Of a stretch of DNA of 32,486 nt, positions 5,951 through 13,675 are shown piece by piece (position 1 is the first letter of the stretch; each line of letters opens with the position of its first letter). The position numbers were made by a program, and so were the translations under genes. Below the pieces are notes generated by a model, which made no database searches, was not told where the DNA came from, and saw only the letters and a program-made list of their open reading frames with translations. The stretch spans positions 1 to 32,486 of the forward strand of contig JBAYUI010000014.1 of NCBI GenBank assembly GCA_041675165.1, written 5' to 3'. The DNA is from CAIKZD01 sp041675165 (lineage in GTDB: Bacteria > Patescibacteriota > Minisyncoccia > Moranbacterales > UBA2206).

Positions 5951-8932
5951 ATGTTTAAAAAAGTGGATTTGAAGAAAAAGTATTCAGAGATGGAAAAAGA
6001 GGTGATTGGTTTTTGGAGAGAGAATGGAACTTTCAAAAAATCTGTCGAGCAACGTGACAAAAAAGATGCCTACGTTTTTTATGATGGGCCTCCTTTCATT
6101 ACTGGTGTGCCGCATTATGGAACATTGCTTTCTTCAATCGTGAAAGATGTAGTGCCGAGATTTTGGACTATGAAAGGCAAGCGCGTGGAAAGGCGTTGGG
6201 GTTGGGATTGTCATGGTTTGCCAGCGGAAAATCTAGTGGAAAAGAAATTGGGCATCAAAGATAAACGCGATATTCCAAAAATCGGGCTGGAAAAATATAT
6301 CGAAACTTGTCACGCTGAAATGGTGCAGGGCGGCAGTGTCTGGGAAGATACGATTGAGCGGATCGGGCGCTGGGTGGAATTTAAAAATGCCTACAAAACC
6401 ATGGACAAAGAATATATGGAAAGTGTCTGGTGGGCGTTCAAGACTCTTTATGAAAAAGGAAAAATCTATGAAGGAGAAAAAGTGTTGATGTATTGCACTC
6501 GCTGTGCCACTCCGATTTCTAAAGCGGAGGTAGCGATGGATAACAGTTACAAAGTTGTAACTGACCCGTCGGTTTATGTGAAGTTTAAATTAAAAAATGA
6601 AAAGAATAAATATTTACTAGCTTGGACCACGACACCATGGACACTTCCTTCTAATAGCGCTATAGCCATTAATGAAAATATAAAATATAGTGAGATTCAA
6701 TATGGGGATGAAATTTTTATTATAGCTGATTCTTTGATTGAAAGGGTTATGACTGATGAAAAACATGCACCTCTCCGCTATGAGAAGATAGCTACTTATG
6801 CCGGAAAGGAATTAGTTGGAAAGGAATATGAGCCATTGTTTGATATAGAAATTAGAAAAGAAAATTCATTTAAAGTTTGGCATGCAAATTTTGTTCATGA
6901 CGAAGAAGGGACAGGAATTGCTCATGAATCTCCAGCTTATGGAGAAGAAGATTATGAGTTGAGCAAGGATAACAATTTTCCTTGGGTTATGTCAGCGGAT
7001 GAAAATGGAAACTATATTTTTGGTAGATGGGTCGGCAAAAATGTTTGGGAGGTTAACAAGGAAATCGCTAAGACATTAAAAGAGGAGGGCGTGGTTTTTA
7101 AAATTGATTATGTTCAGCATGAATATCCACATTGCCATCGTTGTGGGACAAAGCTGATGTACCGGGCGCATCCGAGTTGGTTCATGGACATCGAGGGGCA
7201 AAGGGCGCAAATGCTAGAAGAAAATACAAACATCAATTGGTTTCCAACTCACTTCAAAGATAAGAGATTCAAAAATACAGTTGAAACCGCGCCGGATTGG
7301 AATTTGAGCCGCGATAGGTTTTGGGCCACCCCCATTCCGGTCTGGCGAGGCACAAAAGAAGATGGAGTAGTTGTTGAAAAAGTCGTTGGCAGTTATGCGG
7401 AACTCAAAGAACTTTCCGGCACAGAACTCAATGATTATCATCTGCCTTATGTGGATAAAATTGAATTTGAGTTGGACGGCGTGAATATGAAAAGAATCGA
7501 AAAGGTGATGGATTGCTGGTTTGAATCCGGTTCCATGCCATTCGCGCAATTCCATTATCCTTTTGAAAACAAGGAAAAGTTTGAAGAAAATTTCCCTGGA
7601 GATTTCATCTCTGAATACGTGGGTCAAGTGAGAGCGTGGTTCTATTATTTGCATGCCGTTTCAGTCGGCCTTTTTGGAAAAGTTGCGTTTGAAAATGTGA
7701 TTGTAACCGGCACGATTGCTGGTTCGGATGGAAAGAAGATGAGCAAGTCCTTGGGCAACTATACTGACCCAAATATTTTACTGGATAAATATAGCGCTGA
7801 TGCTCTGCGCTATTTATTGGTAAGCTCGCCGCTTTTGAACGGCGATGATTTTGCCTTGATTGATAAGGACGTCTCGGACATCCAACGGAAACTTGGAACA
7901 CTTTGGAACAGCTATGGGTTTTTTGTGATGTATGCCAATGTGGACGATTGGTCAGCTCAAGCCAATGGTCAAAAACCAGAAGCTACAAATTTATTGGATA
8001 AATGGATTGTGTCAAAATTACATACGCTCATTAAAACAGTAAATAAAAATATGCTGGCTTATGATTTGCCAAATGCTACTAAGCCAATGATGGATTTTAT
8101 TGATGAGTTGTCCAATTGGTATATCCGTCGTTCAAGAAAAAGATTTTGGAAATCAGAGAATGATGGCGACAAGAATGAGGCCTATCAGACGCTGTATTAT
8201 GTCTTGGTGGAACTGTCAAAGGTGATGGCGCCGTTCACACCATTCGTGGCGGAGGAGATTTGGAGAAATTTGAGTGGTGTTTCTCAACCCCTCCGTACAG
8301 AGTCTCAACCCCTCCCCAGCCCTCCCCTCCGTACAGGGGAGGGGGTTTCTTGTGACTCTGTGCATTTGCAGGATTTTCCGATGGCGGATGAAAAATTGAT
8401 CGATGAGAAAGTGAATGAACAAATGCAAGCTGTGCGTGACATTGTCACAGTGGGCTTGCAACTCCGCGCTAAGAGCGGCATCAAAGTGCGCCAACCTTTG
8501 TCTGAACTGAGAATTACGAGCTATGGATTAAGCGAAGAACTTCTGGAGATCATCAAAGAAGAAGTGAATGTGAAAGAGGTTGTAATTGTTGAAGAGGTTG
8601 AAGATGGTGAAAATGTTATTTGGAGCGAAGAGGCGAAGGTCGGTCTGAATTTTGAAATCACGCCCGAACTGAAGTTGGAAGGTCAAGCCCGTGAAATCGT
8701 GAGGCACATCCAGCAGATGAGAAAAGAGGCGGGTTACGAAGTTGACAATCGCATCACGGTGGGTTACAGTGGAATGCCACAGATATTTGAGAATGAAGAA
8801 TTGGGGCGGATCATCGCCAAGGAAACCTTGGCCAAGGAAGTTCTTTCCCAAAGGAGCGGTTCTCCGGAAGATGATCTGGAAAAGGAATTTGAGATCGACG
8901 GAGAAAAAATCAAAATCTCAATCAAAAGATAA
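5951..8932 (+). CDS. ileS: isoleucyl-tRNA synthetase, type 2, with an in-frame repeat insert
   Basis: Class I synthetase charging tRNA-Ile. The N-terminus (DGPPFITGVPHYGT, WGWDCHGLPAE) is of the type-2, eukaryote/archaea-like kind associated with mupirocin resistance. The HIGH motif reads HYGT (55-58), with Thr in place of the last His. The CP1 editing domain follows (TTTPWTLPSN), then KMSKSLGN (KMSK at 596-599) and the anticodon-binding helices. Residues 777-802 (VSQPLRTESQPLPSPPLRTG and on) are not family sequence. They are encoded by a GC-rich palindromic element between LSG and SVHLQDFP, a known variable junction. The protein has no C-terminal zinc finger, as expected for type 2. Expression is under a T-box leader. 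993 aa. Confidence 0.97.
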   Translation: MFKKVDLKKKYSEMEKEVIGFWRENGTFKKSVEQRDKKDAYVFYDGPPFITGVPHYGTLLSSIVKDVVPRFWTMKGKRVERRWGWDCHGLPAENLVEKKLGIKDKRDIPKIGLEKYIETCHAEMVQGGSVWEDTIERIGRWVEFKNAYKTMDKEYMESVWWAFKTLYEKGKIYEGEKVLMYCTRCATPISKAEVAMDNSYKVVTDPSVYVKFKLKNEKNKYLLAWTTTPWTLPSNSAIAINENIKYSEIQYGDEIFIIADSLIERVMTDEKHAPLRYEKIATYAGKELVGKEYEPLFDIEIRKENSFKVWHANFVHDEEGTGIAHESPAYGEEDYELSKDNNFPWVMSADENGNYIFGRWVGKNVWEVNKEIAKTLKEEGVVFKIDYVQHEYPHCHRCGTKLMYRAHPSWFMDIEGQRAQMLEENTNINWFPTHFKDKRFKNTVETAPDWNLSRDRFWATPIPVWRGTKEDGVVVEKVVGSYAELKELSGTELNDYHLPYVDKIEFELDGVNMKRIEKVMDCWFESGSMPFAQFHYPFENKEKFEENFPGDFISEYVGQVRAWFYYLHAVSVGLFGKVAFENVIVTGTIAGSDGKKMSKSLGNYTDPNILLDKYSADALRYLLVSSPLLNGDDFALIDKDVSDIQRKLGTLWNSYGFFVMYANVDDWSAQANGQKPEATNLLDKWIVSKLHTLIKTVNKNMLAYDLPNATKPMMDFIDELSNWYIRRSRKRFWKSENDGDKNEAYQTLYYVLVELSKVMAPFTPFVAEEIWRNLSGVSQPLRTESQPLPSPPLRTGEGVSCDSVHLQDFPMADEKLIDEKVNEQMQAVRDIVTVGLQLRAKSGIKVRQPLSELRITSYGLSEELLEIIKEEVNVKEVVIVEEVEDGENVIWSEEAKVGLNFEITPELKLEGQAREIVRHIQQMRKEAGYEVDNRITVGYSGMPQIFENEELGRIIAKETLAKEVLSQRSGSPEDDLEKEFEIDGEKIKISIKR
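8279..8361. repeat. GC-rich palindromic element inside ileS
   Basis: The core hairpin is CCCTCCCCT (8320-8328), loop CCGTAC, AGGGGAGGG (8335-8343). Outer arms ACAGAGTC (8297-8304) and GACTCTGT (8354-8361) make a larger nested inverted repeat. There is also a direct repeat of TCTCAACCCCTCC. It is read in frame without stops. The same stem and the GTAC half of the loop occur in tatD (29050-29071). Confidence 0.88.
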
Positions 8933-8941
8933 GGAGGGTGT

Positions 8942-9076
8942 ATGTTCCAGAACATTGATTGCGGATTGTTGGGATATTTTTTTATCGGAGTGATCCTTGC
9001 TTGTGTTATCATTGGAGGTGTCGTGGGGATGTCTCGGAAGATAGACAAACCTAAAAAGTCAGGTAAACACATTTGA
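8942..9076 (+). CDS. 44-aa single-span membrane protein
   Basis: Reads MFQNIDCGLLGYFF, then a hydrophobic span rich in V/I/G (about residues 9-30), then a basic tail RKIDKPKKSGKHI, so one transmembrane helix with a cytoplasmic C-terminus is expected. A strong Shine-Dalgarno sequence AAGGAGGGTG sits directly upstream of the ATG. It starts 9 bases after ileS and lies 11 bases before a second small membrane protein. No family is recognised. The two tandem ribosome binding sites are the main evidence that both are real genes. Confidence 0.75.
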   Translation: MFQNIDCGLLGYFFIGVILACVIIGGVVGMSRKIDKPKKSGKHI

Positions 9077-9087
9077 GAGGAGGGAGT

Positions 9088-9249
9088 ATGGGAGAACTGA
9101 CGGGTTCTACGATAGTGATCATTATCATTTTAGCGCTTCTGGTGTTAGGTTTGGTGATAAATAAGCTTACAGCATCCGAGGAGGCGCCGGAAAAAACAAT
9201 CGCAGACATATATAGGGAGGACGCTGCCCTAAAGCAGGAAGAAGACTGA
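9088..9249 (+). CDS. 53-aa single-span membrane protein
   Basis: Reads MGELTGST, then a hydrophobic helix of I/L/V (about residues 8-25), then an acidic tail ending AALKQEED. The ribosome binding site GAGGAGGGAG precedes the ATG by a few bases. It is followed 21 bases later by an intrinsic terminator (9271-9314), so it closes the ileS transcript. No family is recognised. The opposite tail charges of this protein (acidic) and the 44-aa one before it (basic) would fit partner proteins, but that is speculation. Confidence 0.75.
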   Translation: MGELTGSTIVIIIILALLVLGLVINKLTASEEAPEKTIADIYREDAALKQEED

Positions 9250-9270
9250 AATGCGAAAAAATATTTTTAT

Positions 9271-9314
9271 AAAAGTTTCCGTCCGGATGCTCGGCGGAAA
9301 CTTTTTTCTTTTTT
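9271..9314 (+). terminator. terminator of the ileS transcript
   Basis: AAAAGTTTCCG (9271-9281) pairs perfectly with CGGAAACTTTT (9295-9305), followed by TTCTTTTTT. Confidence 0.92.
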
Positions 9315-9332
9315 AGGCGATGATTAAAACGC

Positions 9333-9361
9333 TTGCATCAGAGGCAAAAGTATGCTATAAT
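9333..9361 (+). promoter_or_regulatory. promoter upstream of the CAP-domain gene
   Basis: TTGCAT (9333-9338), 17 bases, TATAAT (9356-9361). The -10 box is a perfect consensus. Transcription would begin near 9368. Confidence 0.8.
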
Positions 9362-9367
9362 TAGATT

Positions 9368-9424
9368 GTAAGTGGCTGAGGAAAGCCAAAATACGGGTTA
9401 AAAGACCCGTTTTTCTTTTTTTTG
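9368..9424 (+). promoter_or_regulatory. short leader with an intrinsic terminator (attenuator or small RNA)
   Basis: From the predicted start, a hairpin TGGCT/AGCCA (9373-9388) is followed by ACGGGT (9393-9398) / ACCCGT (9405-9410) and TTTTCTTTTT. The transcript would end about 55 bases from its start, only 15-20 bases before the CAP-domain ATG. This is the layout of an attenuator or a tiny stable RNA. No known riboswitch class was recognised. Confidence 0.6.
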
Positions 9425-9438
9425 ACCAGAACAAAAAA

Positions 9439-10263
9439 ATGCGCAAACAAACACTAAAAACTAAATATTCCGTCCAAACTGTCTTTCTGACATTCGTTTT
9501 TACAGTTTTAGCTGTACCGGTGAGCGCCAGCGAAATCACGCCTGACAATGTTATAAGATATGTGAATATGGCGCGTGAGTCCCAAGGGATTAATAGCTTG
9601 GCCGTCAGCGCCAAGCTGACAAAGATTGCTCAGGACAAATTGGCTGATATGGTAGCCAATAAATATTTCGCGCATACTTCTCCCGCGGGTGTGAATCCGT
9701 GGTATTGGTTTCAGAAAGAAGGTTATGATTATCATTTTGCCGGAGAAAATCTAGCTATCAATTTCAAGACGGCCGAAGATGAACAAATGGCTTGGATGGC
9801 CAGTCCGACGCATCGCAAAAATATTTTAGAGGACAGATTCCAAGAGATCGGCGTGGCAGTTGGAACGCAAGAGCTTGACGGACAAACTTCGATTATCGCC
9901 GTGCAAGAGTTCGGGGCGACGTTCGCCGGCACGGCGGATGAGGGAAAGAATTTTTCTCCTTTGCAGCATTCGGATATGATGAGGAAAGATGGTGAAATTG
10001 TTCCGCAAGTCTTGTCGGCCAAAAGTACGACGCCGGAGCAGACCGTTGCCACAAGAGGTCAGGACGGGGGACAGTATGGAATTTTGAATCGGTTCTCGAA
10101 AAACAAAGCAGAAATTATGGAGCAGGCCTTTTGGGCGGTTATGTTTTTCTTGATTTTTTCTATCGTGTTGACATCTACGGCCTTTCTGGCTTTGGCGATG
10201 GATAAAATGTGGGCAATTTTGGAACTGGAGAAAACCAAAAACACAGAGAATGTGGCTAAATAA
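9439..10263 (+). CDS. CAP/SCP-domain (cysteine-rich secretory protein family) exported protein
   Basis: 274 aa. An N-terminal signal or anchor helix (about 10-31, ending VPVSAS) precedes a CAP domain (about 37-165). The CAP marks are LADMVANKYFAHTSP, FAGENLA and MASPTHRKNIL, holding the His and Glu residues of the CAP cavity. A second hydrophobic helix is near the C-terminus (AFWAVMFFLIFSIVLTSTAF), followed by a charged tail. The domain is therefore probably displayed outside the membrane by one or two anchors. Function of bacterial CAP proteins is poorly known. No Shine-Dalgarno is visible; a leader with a terminator precedes it. A perfect 7-bp hairpin (10266-10285) follows the stop codon. 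Confidence 0.92.
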   Translation: MRKQTLKTKYSVQTVFLTFVFTVLAVPVSASEITPDNVIRYVNMARESQGINSLAVSAKLTKIAQDKLADMVANKYFAHTSPAGVNPWYWFQKEGYDYHFAGENLAINFKTAEDEQMAWMASPTHRKNILEDRFQEIGVAVGTQELDGQTSIIAVQEFGATFAGTADEGKNFSPLQHSDMMRKDGEIVPQVLSAKSTTPEQTVATRGQDGGQYGILNRFSKNKAEIMEQAFWAVMFFLIFSIVLTSTAFLALAMDKMWAILELEKTKNTENVAK

Positions 10264-10327
10264 TGGCAAAATAATCTAATTTTGCAGGATAAGATCGGAC
10301 GCCTTAATCCCGCTTCTTCGTCTTTTT

Positions 10328-10356
10328 TTGACAATTTTTGAAAAGCGTGATTAACT
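10328..10356 (+). promoter_or_regulatory. promoter of the receiver-domain gene
   Basis: TTGACA (10328-10333), a 17-base spacer and TTAACT (10351-10356), giving a leader of about 60 bases before the GTG start. Confidence 0.65.
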
Positions 10357-10422
10357 TAAACATCATTTACGGCCGATAGAAGAGACAATAGTACTTTCAA
10401 AATACAAGAGAGGAGGGGAAAA

Positions 10423-10836
10423 GTGGAAAAAAATGGAGAATTTGAGAAGAAAACCGTAAAAATCTTATTGGCGGAAGATGAAGCGACTAATATGGAAATA
10501 TTAACGCGTGTCTTGGATAGGATCGGGCATGCACCGGAAAAAGCGCAAAATGGGGAGGAAGCCATTGAACTTCTGAGAGAGAAAAAATTCGACATAGTTA
10601 TAACAGACTATATAATGCCCAAGAAAAATGGGGTAGATGTCATTTGCTTCATCCATGAAAATTCCAATGGTAATTATCCCCGGATAATAGTGATATCCGG
10701 AACCTTTTTGGACTTTGAATGCGAACTGTTTCAACGGATCCCGAGAGAAGAAGCTATTATTTCCTTTATCCAATTACTATCTAAGCCATTACGCATTACT
10801 GATTTTAAGGCGGCTGTGACATCGGCGATGGTATAA
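10423..10836 (+). CDS. stand-alone response-regulator receiver protein
   Basis: 137 aa, one CheY-like receiver domain and no output domain. The acidic pair E18-D19 (LLAEDE), the phosphoacceptor Asp62 (DIVITDYIMPKKNG), the switch Ser/Thr in VISGT and the Lys of LLSKP are all present, so it should be phosphorylatable. The start is GTG, chosen because AGGAGGGG lies just upstream and the in-frame ATG downstream has no such site. It has its own promoter and a strong terminator, so it is a single-gene unit. No histidine kinase is in the window; its partner is unknown. Confidence 0.93.
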   Translation: MEKNGEFEKKTVKILLAEDEATNMEILTRVLDRIGHAPEKAQNGEEAIELLREKKFDIVITDYIMPKKNGVDVICFIHENSNGNYPRIIVISGTFLDFECELFQRIPREEAIISFIQLLSKPLRITDFKAAVTSAMV

Positions 10837-10859
10837 CGTTTAGAATGTTGAACAATACC

Positions 10860-10900
10860 GCCCAAGGAGGAATATTTTTCCTCCTTGGGCTTTATTTTAT
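10860..10900 (+). terminator. terminator of the receiver gene
   Basis: GCCCAAGGAGGAA (10860-10872) pairs perfectly over 13 bases with TTCCTCCTTGGGC (10878-10890), followed by TTTATTTTAT. Confidence 0.95.
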
Positions 10901-10958
10901 ATTTATTCAATATGCGGTAAGATATAGGGAGGAAGATTTTTGAGGTTTTTTCAAAGAA

Positions 10959-11672
10959 ATGGACTATAAATATCAAGCTATTGTTTTAGGCAAATATGAC
11001 ATTGCGGAAACTGACCGGATCTATGTGCTCTATACCAGAGAAGCGGGCAAGATCCGTTTGGTGGCGCACGGAGTGCGGAAACCGCAGGCCAAGCTGGCGG
11101 GCAATCTGGAAACACTTTCGCATCTAGAGGTGTTTGTGGCGCGCTCGCGCGGCAGAGGAAAAATTACCGGGGTGATTCCGACGGATTTTTTCGCGACGGT
11201 CAGAGAAAAAATCCATATCTTGGAAAAAGTTTTTTGGGTGGTGGGCGTCTTTGACCGGCTGGTCACCCAAGAAGAAAAGGATGAAAAAATATTTGATTTG
11301 TTGCTCGGCTATCTGCGAGCTATGGAGGATGTACAAGAAGAGGATCTTGCCAAAGTAGATATCTTGACGTACGGCTTCATCTTCAAACTCTTCCATTTGG
11401 CAGGGTACGGCTTGGAGATGGGCAAATGTGTCAGTTGCGGCCAGGCGCTCCGGTCGAATGAAAATTTTTTCAGTGCCGAACGAGGCGGAACTATCTGCCG
11501 CGGGTGCGCGGAAAATGAGACAGAAAGGATGCGGATAACGGATGAAAGCATAAAATTCATCCGCCTGTTTCTGGAGAACAAGATTTCCAATCTGGGGAAA
11601 ATAAGGGCGGAAGAAAAGAAATTGAGCAATTTGAAATTGGTGGCGCATCGAACGATCAAGTGGGTCGGGTGA
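10959..11672 (+). CDS. recO: DNA repair protein RecO
   Basis: Works with RecF/RecR to load RecA on single-stranded DNA and anneals complementary strands. The N-terminal OB fold starts YKYQAIVLGKYDIAETDRIYVLYTREAGKIRLVAHGVRK, as is usual. The helical C-terminal part carries a complete zinc site, C157-x2-C160 and C180-x2-C183 (CVSCG, CRGC). 237 aa is normal. No clear ribosome binding site is seen. It ends in TGA 82 bases before the next start codon; the neighbour has its own promoter. Confidence 0.96.
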   Translation: MDYKYQAIVLGKYDIAETDRIYVLYTREAGKIRLVAHGVRKPQAKLAGNLETLSHLEVFVARSRGRGKITGVIPTDFFATVREKIHILEKVFWVVGVFDRLVTQEEKDEKIFDLLLGYLRAMEDVQEEDLAKVDILTYGFIFKLFHLAGYGLEMGKCVSCGQALRSNENFFSAERGGTICRGCAENETERMRITDESIKFIRLFLENKISNLGKIRAEEKKLSNLKLVAHRTIKWVG

Positions 11673-11700
11673 GGGGTCCTTACAAGGGAGCCCAAAAAGT

Positions 11701-11729
11701 TTGATGGATGGTGGAAAATCAGATATAAT
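11701..11729 (+). promoter_or_regulatory. promoter of the DUF11-like surface protein gene
   Basis: TTGATG (11701-11706), a 17-base spacer and TATAAT (11724-11729). Its position shows that an earlier in-frame TTG/ATG (11701/11704) is not the start; the ATG at 11755 lies about 20 bases past the predicted transcription start. Confidence 0.75.
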
Positions 11730-11754
11730 AAGAGTATTAAAAATAAAAATCAAT

Positions 11755-13659
11755 ATGTCTCTTTTTGATATCAGGAAAAAATTATACAAAAAAGATCCGC
11801 CCCTGAATATTTCCGAGCATCCGATCAGTGAATATGATCCAAGTGCCTCCAAGATCAGTACGGGCGCTTATAGCGAGGAAGACCTGTGGCTGGAAAAAAA
11901 GGCCGGATTGCAAGTGTCGGAGAAGCGAGTGATTGGAAAAGGCTTGATCATCCTAGGCTCTATATTGGCCATAATCTTGGCGGCGGTCATAATTTTTGAA
12001 TTCCGACTGGTGGCTTTCAACAAGCGCAACGCTCAAGTGGTCATTGCTGGTCCGGAACAGATCAAAAGCGGGCAGCTGGTGAGATACGAGATCACTTACA
12101 AGAACAACAACTGGGTCAATATGAAGAACGCGACTGTTAAGATCCATTATCCGGAGAATTTTCGGCCCGAGCCCGACAAGAATTTCAAGATTGACACGCC
12201 GACTTCCGGTATATATTCTCTTGGAATAGTGATGCCGCGCTCTTCCGGTAAGATTGTTTTTAGCGGCAAAGCGTACAGTCCCAAGGGTGCTCTCATCTAT
12301 CTCAAGACGGATTTTTCCTATCAACCATTCACCTTTGCCGGTCAATTCGAAGCCAACGCGCAGTTGGGCGTGAGCGTGATTCCGGCGCCAATCACTTTGG
12401 AAATCCATGGACAGCAAGATGTTGTCAGTGGCAATGCCATAGATTATGCAGTGACATACAAGAATGATGGCAGTGAGACGATGGAAGGTTTGCAGGTGAA
12501 GGTGGCGTATCCGGAAGGATTCACTTTTGTTTCTTCTTCGCCAGCGGCGACAAAGGATAACAATATCTGGCAGCTTGGCGCGCTGGGACCTGGAGAGTCC
12601 GGCCGGATAAGTATAAATGGAAGACTGGAAGGCGTGAATGGAATGACGAGAACAGCTGGGGTTTCTGTCGGAGTTATGGATGGGGGAGAATTTATGAGTT
12701 ATAACGATGAAGCGATGGACACGAAAATGGCGGCTTCTCCGCTTCTCATCGCCCAGACGGTCAATGATCAAAAACAACTCAACGCTAACGCCGGGGAATA
12801 TCTGCAATTCAAGATAGCCTATCAGAATAGCGGCAATATTGGGTTGCGCGATGTGATTGTGACCGAAAAATTGGACAGTCCGGTTTTGGATTATTCCACG
12901 CTGGATATCAAAGGCGGAAAATTCGATGCGTCGACCAAACTGATTACTTGGAAAGCTTCTGATATCGAGGCTTTTAAGACTTTGAACCCCGGGGTCGGGG
13001 GGTTGATCAATTTCTCCATCCATGTTAAGAATAATATTCCGCTAGACGGCAAGGATAAGAAAAATTTTGTCATTGTGAGCTTGGCCAAAATCGATAGTCC
13101 GGACGTTCCGACGCCTATCGCTACGAACAAGATAATTTCCAGCAATGAAATGGATATGAAGCTCAACAGCAAGATGATCCTTGAGACGAAGGGTTTCTAT
13201 AATGATTCGACCATCTCCAATTCCGGACCGATCCCGCCGATTGTCGGACAGGAAACTACCTATACGATGCATTGGAAAGTGCGCAATGTTTCCAATGATA
13301 TTTCCGACGCGAAAGTCTCAGCTATCTTGCCGACCAATGCTACGATGACCGGAAAATTCTTTCCGGACGATGCGCGGATAAACTATAATGAAAGGACCAA
13401 TTCCATTGTTTGGGATATAGGCAAGATAGACGCCGGAACTGGCGTGCTGAATGATCCCTTGGAGGCGGCTTTCCAGATAAAGATAAAGCCGTCAGTCGAT
13501 CAGTTCAATAAAGAAGTCGGGCTTTTAGGAATTTCCACTTTTTCGGCCAAAGACCTTTTTACGAGAGATGACCTGTCGGTCGCCAGCGCTACCAAGAGCT
13601 CCAGTCTTCCCGAGGATGTGCCGCTGACTAAGGCCGGCGGAGGCCGAGTTTCTAATTGA
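11755..13659 (+). CDS. membrane-anchored protein with DUF11/Ig-like repeats
   Basis: About 634 aa from the ATG at 11755. A cytoplasmic N-terminus of about 70 residues (MSLFDIRKKLYKKDP) precedes one transmembrane helix (GLIILGSILAIILAAVIIFEF). A long extracellular part follows, with about four beta-sandwich units of DUF11/CARDB type. Each unit carries signatures such as VRYEITYKNNN, IDYAVTYKNDGSE, LQFKIAYQNSGN and YTMHWKVRNVSND, and conserved LG or GKI turns. No LPxTG or C-terminal anchor is present, so it is a type II surface protein. It probably has an adhesive or structural envelope role; this is family inference. It is the largest non-enzymatic protein in the window. Confidence 0.85.
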   Translation: MSLFDIRKKLYKKDPPLNISEHPISEYDPSASKISTGAYSEEDLWLEKKAGLQVSEKRVIGKGLIILGSILAIILAAVIIFEFRLVAFNKRNAQVVIAGPEQIKSGQLVRYEITYKNNNWVNMKNATVKIHYPENFRPEPDKNFKIDTPTSGIYSLGIVMPRSSGKIVFSGKAYSPKGALIYLKTDFSYQPFTFAGQFEANAQLGVSVIPAPITLEIHGQQDVVSGNAIDYAVTYKNDGSETMEGLQVKVAYPEGFTFVSSSPAATKDNNIWQLGALGPGESGRISINGRLEGVNGMTRTAGVSVGVMDGGEFMSYNDEAMDTKMAASPLLIAQTVNDQKQLNANAGEYLQFKIAYQNSGNIGLRDVIVTEKLDSPVLDYSTLDIKGGKFDASTKLITWKASDIEAFKTLNPGVGGLINFSIHVKNNIPLDGKDKKNFVIVSLAKIDSPDVPTPIATNKIISSNEMDMKLNSKMILETKGFYNDSTISNSGPIPPIVGQETTYTMHWKVRNVSNDISDAKVSAILPTNATMTGKFFPDDARINYNERTNSIVWDIGKIDAGTGVLNDPLEAAFQIKIKPSVDQFNKEVGLLGISTFSAKDLFTRDDLSVASATKSSSLPEDVPLTKAGGGRVSN

Positions 13660-13675
13660 GATAAGTTACAATCTG

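Noticed and set aside
8942..9249. Recoded TGA (glycine) as in Gracilibacteria
   Set aside because: TGA ends several conserved genes at the expected family length (recO, tgt, U32), so it is a true stop here.
11701..11754. Longer start (TTG 11701 or ATG 11704) for the DUF11-like protein
   Set aside because: These bases contain the -35 and -10 boxes of its promoter; the ATG at 11755 is the first after the predicted transcription start.
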